From: Nannochloropsis salina CCMP1776
Lineage: Eukaryota; Sar; Eustigmatophyceae; Eustigmatales; Monodopsidaceae
Assembly (NCBI GenBank): GCA_004565275.1
Contig: SDOX01000175.1
Coordinates: forward strand, 97,899-161,898
Direction of reading: 5' to 3'
DNA length: 64,000 nt
The position numbers and the translations under genes are program-made. This document shows positions 52,441 to 61,338 of the stretch, in pieces. How positions within the stretch are numbered: the first letter of the stretch is position 1; each line of letters begins with the position of its first letter. Under the pieces are notes generated by a model. That model searched no databases. It was not told where the DNA came from and saw only the letters and a list, made by a program, of their open reading frames with translations.

Positions 52441-53206
52441 GTCTGACCACCAGTAGCGAGCTTCGCCGCGACAAACTGGTGATGTCGAAGGTTGATAGTT
52501 TTCGCTTTATTGCTGTGGTTAAGGTACTTTATCGACCCAAATGCAAAAGGACAGGATCAATCCGTTCGAATTACAAGGATCTTTTATAATTAAACCAGAT
52601 GCAGTACAGGCGGCAAGTCGTATTGCTGCACGATGGGGTGTCGAAATAATAATATTTTCAGGATCGTAAAATTAGGGCAAGAAAAACTCCTTTTCAGACC
52701 CTTATACGACAGTGATGCGCCTCCTTTCAATCCGGCAAAGTGCGTCAAAGTGCGTCAGCCGCCATAAAGCCTGTGCCTGGAGGACAAAAAGTGCGGTGAA
52801 CGTGACCTCTAGAAACGTTCCCACTGTCATGAGTCTTGTTTTTTACCGCCACAAGCCGTTGGTCTTTGAAGCCTCACGCTTTCAACCCGAGCCGTTAGGA
52901 GGTTGGACACAAAGCCGCTTTGAGCTGCATTGTATAGCATGTCACTAGAGTTAATCATCTTACAAGATGCCATGTTGAGTGGGGGAAAAAGAAAGTTTTG
53001 AAGTGCATACAATTTTGTTACATGCTCGTCCTTCGGTGACGAACAAAAGTCACAAAGTAATATTCGTGCTTCATTCATGACTCATTCATCGGCCTTTCTT
53101 TCTTCCATTAAAACAAATATGTTTGCCAGAATCCCTGTCTATCATTCGCCCGGCAGAGCCGCACTTTCCGCACACCCCATTCAACAAAGTTCAAAACTGT
53201 AAAAGT
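52441..53206. other. Spacer between the SMO and SDHC genes
   Basis: Promoter of the SMO gene and 3' end of SDHC, both on the minus strand. AT-rich. A near-perfect tandem GTGCGTCAAA/GTGCGTCAGC pair occurs at about 52740-52760. No gene seen. Confidence 0.4.
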
Positions 53207-54527
53207 TTATTTCTTTCCGTCCGACGAGGAGGGTGCCAGAGTGACAAATCCAGATACCAACGATATCGCGACGGTTGAGCCGAGGAGGATGTAAGAGGCT
53301 TCAGCGACCCCCTTGTTGTTCAGAAAGTTGGGATTGTTGTCCCAAAACTACGATCGCACAGATGCATAGAAAGATAGAAATTAGTGAGTTATGATGAATC
53401 AATGGGCGCATGAAATGTGTGAAAGATTGACAGCGCCCTTCATGCAGGCTGAGAAAGGACGACACGTGCCTGCAACCTAGTGCACCTCGAAGCTTCTACG
53501 TTATGATCCTTCCCTGCCTACATGCACATCCTATCCAAAACCCAAACGTACAAAGTGCCGCAATCCTGAGCCGTAATGGAAGATCAAAGGAAAGCCGAAT
53601 AAGACCTTCGCCGGTACCCCCACCATAGAGTTCCCCAGGCTCGACATGAGCATCGGAACATCTGCCCCGCCCAGGGCGAGCAAAGAGATACCAGTCAGTC
53701 CGACAGTCAAGACGCCACCCGTCACACGCGTAGAGATGGAGGTGAGCGCGGTGATTGGGAATTTGTAGATGGTCACATGCGGAGAGACGGGGCGCCCTGC
53801 GAGGACACGCGTGCGGAGGAAGATAGGACCGGGACGACGTCATTTCAGAGACATTCGAAGAACCAACAAACAACTTGATGCATAATTTGTGCGTTGTGAA
53901 ATCCGCACAAAACGAATTCCTCTCGCGGGCACATAGCGGGAATTCACAAGTCAATGAAAGAACGTGCGACTTGAAAACGACATGACAAGATGTACATGTG
54001 CCTGCAGACTTATAAAACTAACCTGTCCTAGCTTGTCGTTCGGTGTAAGTCTCTTTACTTGCAGTACTCAAATAGGCGGCTTGCAAGACCTGTGAAGGAG
54101 AATGGTTTGGCACTGAGGCGGGGCAAGTAGATTCATGCCGTACGGTCCGATCCGAGTGCTGGCCTTCTACGTCCAAATGTAGACCTTCCAGCATTTCCCG
54201 ACTAGATGTGCATTCAAATTTCCAAATTTTAAGTACTTCTAACATTTGGCTTGCAGCAAGGGCCATTCTCGCACTGCCGAGACTTCACTCGCACCACGGC
54301 GTGAATCAGTGAAGTTACGTCGAGCCCGCTGAGTCAGGCGTCGCGTTGAGAATCTCATGAGACATATTACAATCGCGTTGCCTATCTCTTCGGGTCATCC
54401 TCGTAGCTGTGGTCTGCCACTTACTTACCTGAACCTTGGTGTAGCCCTGTCGGCCCAAAGCAGCTTTGGGAAACATGCAACAGGCAACGGCCTTGCGACT
54501 TGAAGCTGCAGCAGTGCGTAGAATCAT
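53207..54527 (-). CDS. SDHC: Succinate dehydrogenase cytochrome b subunit (SDHC)
   Basis: Membrane anchor of mitochondrial complex II that helps bind heme b and ubiquinone. Four exons: 54527-54429, 54089-54023, 53796-53552 and 53347-53207; 183 residues. The presequence is MILRTAAASSRKAVACCMFP. The core reads RPVSPHVTIYKFPITALTSI (the conserved SPHxxIYK), then TRVTGGVLTVGL, then FHYGSGLRHFFWD with the heme-ligand His region. The last exon gives the third helix (SYILLGSTVAISLVSGFVTL) and a KK-stop. All junctions are GT-AG and keep phase (Q|V, G|GG, F|F). Small exons hide the gene from simple frame scans. Confidence 0.92.
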
Positions 54528-55071
54528 GTTTGTGCTGTGGGTCTACCTTTATGAGATACAATGATAACGATGCGAGATGAAAGTAAGCGACAAAGGCGGA
54601 GTTTTGCTTCACCTGCTAGCAGCGGAGTGCAAGCAAGAATCAGGGAGGGCAAGCGCGGCGTGGGCGAGCACGGAGGCCGAGGCCGAAAGGACGGTGAGGG
54701 AAGATGGGGTTCTATTCCATCACACACCCCGTCATCTTCCGCGTCGTCCAGTCCATCGTCATCGCAGACGGGGTCTTATCCCATCACCTTCTGTCATCCG
54801 TCGATCATCGCGCGAAGCAGGACTACGCAACAAGGAAAAATGTCACATGCAAAACCCCGCAGGGCTGTTATTTCTGTGAAAAAGCACCACAGAGTCCCAA
54901 AAACAGTGCACTGAATTCTCCTGCATGCGTCAAATTTTGCTTGTCGGACTACTACGCCTCTACTGCTTCAAAGCCTTCATCGAATTCCTCCAGCGTTCCT
55001 CTTTCGCCGAGTATTTCCCTGTCTGATGATCAGCACTCATTTCTTTCTATAACGTACAGTTGTTGGAAATT
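54528..55071. other. Divergent spacer between SDHC and RPN5
   Basis: 544 bases between divergent start codons. CGTACAG directly before the RPN5 leader (TTGTTGGAAATT) may be a 5' UTR splice acceptor. The phrase TCCCATCAC/TTCCATCAC recurs at about 54713 and 54777. No gene seen. Confidence 0.4.
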
Positions 55072-56412
55072 ATGGACGGGCAGCTGATTGAAAAGAAGGA
55101 TTGCTCAGCTGCAGTCGCCGCCGCGCTTCCGGAAGCGAAATCTTTGGCCGATGCAGGCAAGCTGGCTGAAGCTGTAGAGCTCCTCCTAGGTGTGGAGAAA
55201 CAAGCGCGCATGGGTAATGATGTGACCAGCTTGAAAGAAGTGGTCTTAGCCACAATACGACTGGTGCGAGAAAAGAAAGATTGGGAGCAGATGAACACGA
55301 CTTTGACCCAACTCAGCAAGCGGCGGTCGCAGAACAAGGCCGCAATCTCAGCCATGGTGCAGGAGGCCATGGGCCCTTCCTACTTGGACGCCACCCCTGA
55401 CGCGGAGTCGAAGAGGAAGCTGATTGTCACGCTCCGCGATATAACGGATGGGAAAATTTTCGTAGAGACTGAGCGCGCGCGCCTTACCCGGACCCTTTCA
55501 CACCTCTTGGAAGCGGAGGGGAAGGTCGCCGAGGCTTGCGATATCATCCAGGACGTCCATGTGGAGACGTATGGCTCCCTGGACAAACAAGAGAAGCTCG
55601 AATTTATCCTTGAGCAGATTCGTCTCACCTTGGCCAAGAAGGACTTCATACGCACGTACATCATCGCCAAGAAGGTGACCAAGAAGCTGTTGGAGGGGGA
55701 GGACCCAGCCCTGCAAGCCTTGAAGCTGAAGTTCTATCGGCTGATGATTGAGTACCACTCACTGGCCGAGAAGGAGGCATTTGAAATTGCACAGCACTAT
55801 CACTCCATCTATAATACTCCTGTAGTGCGTGCGGAGGAAAGCGAGTGGCGAGCGGCGCTGAGTGCCTGCGTCCTCTTTCTCATCATCGCCCCGCATTCCA
55901 ACCAGCAGAGCGACATGCTCCACCGACTCGTCCGGCAGGAGGAGGATCAGCTCGCCCAGCTTCCTGTTTACAAAGAGATCCTCAAGACCTACACGACCCG
56001 GGAAATCATCCGCTACCCTCTGCCCCAACTCCCCGATATCGAGTCGCACCCCGCCTTGACACTGTACGGCCATGAGCTTGCGCAACACTGGCTCCAGCAG
56101 CTGCGAACTCGGGTGATTCAACACAACATCCGGGTACTCTCTGCGTACTACAAGAAGATTCGGTTGACCCGCGCTGCGGACCTCTTGTCGCTGGATGTTT
56201 CAGAGCTAGAGAATAACATCGCCACGTTGGTGAGCGAGGGGGCCTTATACGCGCGCATTGACCGGCCCGCCAACCAAGTCAGTTTTTCCCCGACAAAAAT
56301 AGCCGAGGAGACGCTTTCAGACTGGGCGGCGGACATATCGGAATTGCTGCGGTTAGTGGAGCGCACCACGCATTTAATAAATAAGGAGCAGATGTTGCAT
56401 AAGGTGGTGTAG
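55072..56412 (+). CDS. PSMD12: 26S proteasome regulatory subunit RPN5 (PSMD12)
   Basis: Lid subunit of the 19S regulatory particle that supports the deubiquitinase module. Single exon, 446 residues from ATG 55072, against 456 in human. N-terminal TPR-like helices include KLAEAVELLLGVEKQARMGN and TLTQLSKRRSQNKAAISAMV. The highly conserved centre reads GKIFVETERARLTRTLSHLL, then VETYGSLDKQEKLEFILEQI and the KKDFIRTYIIAKKV stretch. The C-terminal PCI domain runs from ~280 (RVIQHNIRVLSAYYKKIRLT, LLSLDVSELENNIATLV, ALYARIDRPANQVSF). It ends HLINKEQMLHKVV, as in orthologues. Confidence 0.97.
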   Translation: MDGQLIEKKDCSAAVAAALPEAKSLADAGKLAEAVELLLGVEKQARMGNDVTSLKEVVLATIRLVREKKDWEQMNTTLTQLSKRRSQNKAAISAMVQEAMGPSYLDATPDAESKRKLIVTLRDITDGKIFVETERARLTRTLSHLLEAEGKVAEACDIIQDVHVETYGSLDKQEKLEFILEQIRLTLAKKDFIRTYIIAKKVTKKLLEGEDPALQALKLKFYRLMIEYHSLAEKEAFEIAQHYHSIYNTPVVRAEESEWRAALSACVLFLIIAPHSNQQSDMLHRLVRQEEDQLAQLPVYKEILKTYTTREIIRYPLPQLPDIESHPALTLYGHELAQHWLQQLRTRVIQHNIRVLSAYYKKIRLTRAADLLSLDVSELENNIATLVSEGALYARIDRPANQVSFSPTKIAEETLSDWAADISELLRLVERTTHLINKEQMLHKVV

Positions 56413-57414
56413 TGGGAGTCGCAAGAGGGGGGGAACAGGGAGAAAAGCAGAGGCAGGCCACTACGGAAGGGGTAAAATTGAAAGAACGTTTGTGTTCGAG
56501 ACCAAAATAGATCGGAAAGGCTCGCTCATAGTCAGACAACATGTTTCCGTCCCTTTTTCGACTTTCTTCTTTTTGAAAGGAGATTAAGCGAGAGCCCGAA
56601 TTTAATTTTCGTTTCGAAAATCTTATGCAAATTGCCGGGACCATACGCGGCATTGCAGAACTTGGCAACACTCCTCATGTTTGGCGCAGCGGCAAGGCCC
56701 AACAACATTCGGTTCACGTGAGGAAAAAATTTCAACAAAAATATGGGGGTGAACCTCTCGGGAGCCACGGCGACACTTCCTCGAGTACACTGGCCACTAG
56801 CACTACGAGCGCATTTGTACCCAGTGAGTGGTTCGGGGATGACTCTGTCGGAATTCAAGCATTTAGACGACGCCGTGTTTGGTTTTTTCCAGTCGTCTAG
56901 TGTAGGCACCTGCCATCTTACGGTTCTTACTTCCTCGGTAAGCTATATGTATACTTCGCCCTGCGCCGTGCCGCCTCTCCGCCACAACCAAATGCTTTAA
57001 AAGAAAATATTGTTTCCTCTGAGTGACTGTCCTGTCCTGACCGCCAAGAATGTCCTTCATTGCTCGGTTCATCAGAACCAGTCAAAATCATGTTCCATTT
57101 GCAAAGCACATGTCATCAATTTTCAGCAGCCACACACGTGATGAGACAGTGTATCCTGAGGTACAACCTTGATTAATCTTAATCGGTGGACAAATGGGAT
57201 CGAAATAAGTCTGTTCGGTCGATTACCCCCCTACCTTTTTTATTTAAGCTGTCTAGTCCTCGTGTTATTCCTCCCAGACCCTTCGGCCGTAACTTTCCTC
57301 TAAAATGCTTGCTCCCAAGAAGCCGTACTATTGCTTTCAATGCAGCGCAATATTTCTGTCAACCTGCCGCATTGTTTGGCTCCCCCACCGGGGCCCGAGG
57401 GCCGCTGGGCTTCT
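56413..57414. other. Convergent 3' spacer between RPN5 and the KH-like gene
   Basis: About 1 kb without a supportable gene. Minus-strand frame 56532-56909 has a basic end but no recognisable domain. Pyrimidine-rich near 57220-57260. Confidence 0.4.
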
Positions 57415-58977
57415 CTACGACTGCCCCTCTTTCCCCTTCTTCGGTTTGTCCTGCTCATGACCCTTCTTTCCCTGACTCTCCTTCTGGGGAGTACTGCTCT
57501 GGAGGTTGGCAGCCTCCCCGAGGCCATCGCTGCTGGCGCTCTCGCCTTTGTCTGATGCCTTGCTGTCGGGCCCTGAGGGTGATGCGGCGCCTCCATCGGG
57601 CGTGCGAGCGCGGCCTGATGGAGACGACGGCGGGGGCACACGTCTGCCCGATTTATGGGTGGCGGGGGGCGTGCTGTCCCCAGATGACTGCTGTGTAGAG
57701 GGCTCCATGTCAGTAGAAGAAGAGTCGTCGTCAGCGGGCGGGGATGGAATGGCGAGGCGGGCTAGTGCCACCTCCGTACCCTCAGAGAGGGCGGAGGCGC
57801 CAGGGACGGGCCGCGATCCGGCCCCGCTGGCTTTGGCCGGGGCGGTTGGAGCGACGGAGGAGAGGGGCGGGGGAGGTGGGGGGGGATGCTGGACGCTGGT
57901 CATGGCCATTTCCATTTGATTGTGCGCCCGCGCCTCCAAGAGGGCATAGGCGCTGCGTGTCGCTTCATAGTTATTGCTGCAAATGAAGAAGCTCACGTAC
58001 TGCGCCTCCGAGTCCCGCGGCGCCGCCCACACACGTGCGGAGGAACTTTCCTCGATCTTCTTCAGATTCACGGCTTGCTTGCCCACCATCAGCCCCGACA
58101 GCATGGCGGGACACACGAACATGGCCCATATCGGCATCTGGGGGTCGAAGCGATGAAGCCACTGTAGGACCATCTCGTCCGAGAGGCGCAGGATCGCCTC
58201 GGCCGTCGCTTTCCCCCCGGGCATCTGTGTGGTGGTCGTCAAGCGAATGCAAGGTTGTGGGGAGAACGTGGCTTCCATCCAATCAGCCCCCGAGAATGAT
58301 TGAATGTAGGCGAGAATCTGCGGACAGTTTTTCAGCATGCTCAACTTCTCTAGAGAGGAAGTCCCGCTGGGGCAGGGGCGAATGAAAGTCAGGCCGCGGT
58401 CCGGGGGCCAATCCTGCAAATTTGTCTCGCGAAGCTGGTTGAAGGGAGGAATACCGGCGTAGGGCTGAAACGGCAGAGTGCGTTGCTGCGTTTGCTGCAC
58501 TCGTTGTGTTTGCTGTGATGGTGGGACGTTCTTGTTGGTGGCTGAAGACGTCTGGACTTCACTGGTTGGATTGACAACTGCGCCATTGGCAGAGACGGAG
58601 GACTTGATGGCATTGTTTTTCGGTTTCATTGCTGAGATGCTTGCACTACCGGCCGAGGCCTCGTGAGTCTCGGCCTTCCCGCTCGTCTCCACAGTCTTCT
58701 CAGATACCTTGTCGTTCTCTTTGTTTGCAGTGCCCTTGCTATCCTGTTGTGTCAGAGTTTGCTCTTTTTTGCTGGCTGCTGTTTTCTTTTTCTTACTCGA
58801 CGTGACATTCTGTTGCGTTGTTGCCGGCCCTGAGGCAGGTTCCACCTTTGTGGTTGTGATAACATCTTCCTCCTCTTTTTGCGCTAATTCGACAGCCTTG
58901 GGTATAGCTAACACGCCTTTACTGCTACCGTTGTTAAAATCTTTACCATTTAAGACTGCCTTGACTTCTGCGACCAT
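57415..58977 (-). CDS. KH-like, largely disordered protein
   Basis: 520 residues from ATG 58977, one exon. Residues 1-~180 are Lys/Ser/Thr/Gln-rich (SSKKKKTAASKKEQ, QQTQRVQQTQQRTLPF). The middle (~180-370) is folded: RETNLQDWPPDRGLTFIRPC, ADWMEATFSPQPCIRLTTTT, EMVLQWLHRFDPQMPIWAMF and LSGLMVGKQAVNLKKIEESS. The last fragment has the G-K/x-x-G spacing and following helix of a KH RNA-binding motif (GLMVGKQAVNLKKIEESSSA), and it is followed by a strand and helix. The C-terminus is Pro/Ser/Lys-rich and disordered. RNA binding is an inference from that one motif. No family name can be given. Confidence 0.6.
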   Translation of the reverse strand: MVAEVKAVLNGKDFNNGSSKGVLAIPKAVELAQKEEEDVITTTKVEPASGPATTQQNVTSSKKKKTAASKKEQTLTQQDSKGTANKENDKVSEKTVETSGKAETHEASAGSASISAMKPKNNAIKSSVSANGAVVNPTSEVQTSSATNKNVPPSQQTQRVQQTQQRTLPFQPYAGIPPFNQLRETNLQDWPPDRGLTFIRPCPSGTSSLEKLSMLKNCPQILAYIQSFSGADWMEATFSPQPCIRLTTTTQMPGGKATAEAILRLSDEMVLQWLHRFDPQMPIWAMFVCPAMLSGLMVGKQAVNLKKIEESSSARVWAAPRDSEAQYVSFFICSNNYEATRSAYALLEARAHNQMEMAMTSVQHPPPPPPPLSSVAPTAPAKASGAGSRPVPGASALSEGTEVALARLAIPSPPADDDSSSTDMEPSTQQSSGDSTPPATHKSGRRVPPPSSPSGRARTPDGGAASPSGPDSKASDKGESASSDGLGEAANLQSSTPQKESQGKKGHEQDKPKKGKEGQS

Positions 58978-59575
58978 TGTTTATTGGCTTTGGGGTGTTG
59001 TAAAGGACCCGAGGGATACTGGCTTGCTCCTGCAAGGTCTTCTTCAATTCACAGAAGGTGAGCAGCGGGACAACCCAGTAACGCGAGAGGAAAATGAAAA
59101 AACATGAGCAGTGTACTGATAACGAATATAAGAATGAAGTATAATGTATGAAAATTGAGCACCTTGATGGCCACTTGGGCAGGGAGATGTCCCCGGGAAA
59201 GCGAGCCTGGAAAGAGCATAGACCGGCTTCGACTGCAAGCAGTGAATCCTTGCAAGATCGGTAGATATGCCTTACGCCATGGAGCAACAGCGAGCTGGGT
59301 AGTCGCGGAAAACGGTGCATCCGGGCCCCCTTCAAGACTTGAGGGAATTACTCGGCTACGTTGTGGGGGTTGCCGTCAACATTTTGACTTTCGCACTTAA
59401 TTTAGATCCTATTTTCAGAAAAGACGACGGTGGAACAATGCTTTGAACATCTCCCGCCGTTTGCGTGGTTTAATAAGCGCAGCTTGAAGAAGAAATTATA
59501 GTCCACACAACATACAAGCACATGCTTTTTTGTTACTGCTGAGATGTCTCTCGAGATTTTTTGCACCGGCTTTTT
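58978..59575. other. Spacer between the KH-like and F-box genes
   Basis: AT-rich 5' side of the KH-like gene and 3' side of the F-box gene. No gene seen. Confidence 0.4.
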
Positions 59576-61095
59576 TCATACCCAGAGAAGCTCATCGAAA
59601 ATTCTCGCTACCTCTAGTGAAACCATATTTTGCGCGTTGAGATACTGATGATCACACATCCACACTTCTATTACCCGACATCGAACAAGCTCTATAGTCT
59701 TTTTTTCTCTGTCTCTTGACTCTTCTCCCTTCCTTCCCTGAGACGTCTGGGCATTCTCGCCGGAGCCATCTCTTTCTCGAGCACCCACATATCCTACCAC
59801 CTTCTCCACCTTCACCGTCAAACCCCTCATCAAGCGCAAATTTCCTTCGACAAAAACCGCATCTGGTGCAAGGAAGACCCACAGCTCTTCCTCGGTCCGC
59901 TGGCCCTCCACGTTCCATCCAAGCGAACATCGCGTTGTCGCCCTCGCCGAGGCGCGTCCTGTGTAGCCGTCGGATGTGCCGAAACGCGAAACCGTTGCAA
60001 GTTCAGCCACCTTCCCATTCACTCTATCTATGACTGTGAAATCAAGTTCACATGGTCCTTGTTCTCCGAAAAAAGCCATGGCTGAATGTGCCAGAAAAGG
60101 GACAAAGATGCATGAGTCAAGGAGAGGAGACCGTGCCATGCTGCTAAATTCTCAAAAAGGTAAGGAAAGCGTGAGGCTTGGAAAGACTCTGCAAAGCACA
60201 TATTTGCTCAAAATAATTAGAAAATAAAGTGCTCACATTCCTACGGGGGCAAAAAGGCGGCCAGGAAACTCATGCTCTTCAACGCCCACGAACCCCCTCC
60301 CCTACGAAGCCTGCCACACGTACCTGCCGACAAATTCTCGAAGAGGAGTTCTTCATCAACGGCCACGACATCCGTGGTCATAACCCACCCCGAGAAAGTG
60401 AAGAGGTCGACTCCGAGCCCGTCCTCATCCAACCTCCCCCGGCAGGAATAAATGACTTGGTTGGTCAACCGCGATCGGAGATCAACGGCCAGGTCGAAGT
60501 CAGTGAACTTTCGTAGAGGAGGAGGGTGACAAACACGGTGTCGGGCACAAGCCCGTTGGTTGTAGAGGCGGTACAGGGTGCCAGGTTCTCGAAATGCCGC
60601 GCCCAGCCCGCATGACTCAGACGTGGCACATGGGTTTGTCCAACGTGCCTCCTCCGTCCCTCCTTCCCCAACGTCCTGTGTCTCCGCCAGAGCCATCCAC
60701 GGCCATCGTTTGTCACAAAATAGTTTCCAGATTTCGTTCTGTTTCGCCATCACGTTCCAGCTTCGTGAGACCTCAAGGGTTCCTTTGACCACGTCCACCA
60801 GCGGTAAAAAAGCCAGAACATGTATCCAAAGATCCTCATTCAAAAGTGATTTTGTCACGTGAGGAGATACGACGATTTCTTGATCGGAGTGCGCACTTGC
60901 GGACGTGATGGTGGAGTCTTCATTTTGCCCCCTTTCTGTTGCTGTTGCCGTTGTTCCTGCCGCTGACGCCGGAAATCCCGCTGCGGGCGTAGTTTCTGAC
61001 AAGCGACTGTCCTCGCGCGGTATCGACTTTCCACTCGAAAAACCAGAAGACATGCATAAAGCTGAGTGTGGAGCAAAATCTGTGAATGCGAGCAT
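59576..61095 (-). CDS. F-box protein with unknown C-terminal beta-rich domain
   Basis: Likely substrate adaptor of an SCF ubiquitin ligase. Exon 1, 61095-60324, starts MLAFTDFAPHSALCMSSGFS. Its F-box is at ~84-130 (LNEDLWIHVLAFLPLVDVVK, EVSRSWNVMAKQNEIWKLFC, DKRW). It ends ELLFENLSA at a strong GTACGT donor. Exon 2, 60081-59576, begins after ACATTCAG and continues in phase (G|CC) AMAFFGEQGPCELDFTVIDR, then ELATVSRFGTSDGYTG, and ends FDELLWV. The total is 425 residues. The join is my inference: both sides are beta-strand-rich, phases agree and no in-frame stop intervenes. Without it, exon 1 would run to a stop at 60241 and exon 2 would be a separate orphan frame. The C-terminal substrate-binding region matches nothing known to me. 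Confidence 0.72.
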
Positions 61096-61338
61096 GTAAA
61101 AGGGTGCATGCGTGTCAAATGCGAGGAGAGTGCAAGCATGACGCAGGAGAAAGCGAAGCGACTTCCTTCAGGCGTGCTTATGCGCCCCGAACAATAGTCA
61201 AGCCTTTACCTTTTAACACCATCCATGCACACACTGGAATACAGGGGCTACATACACCTTTTTCTGGGGCGTTTTGCGATTTTAGCCGGGGTCGAAGTCC
61301 TATTCGCCCCTTGTCTCCGTTCTTTGGACCCTTGCTAT
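61096..61338. promoter_or_regulatory. Compact bidirectional promoter, F-box/ECM29
   Basis: Only 243 bases separate the divergent start codons of the F-box gene (-) and ECM29 (+). Whatever drives them must lie here or in the 5' UTRs. No TATA element was seen. Inferred from gene arrangement only. Confidence 0.4.

Noticed and set aside
61280-61310. GGGGTCGAAGTCC as a tRNA T-arm
   Set aside because: No acceptor stem, D-arm or anticodon arm can be folded around it.
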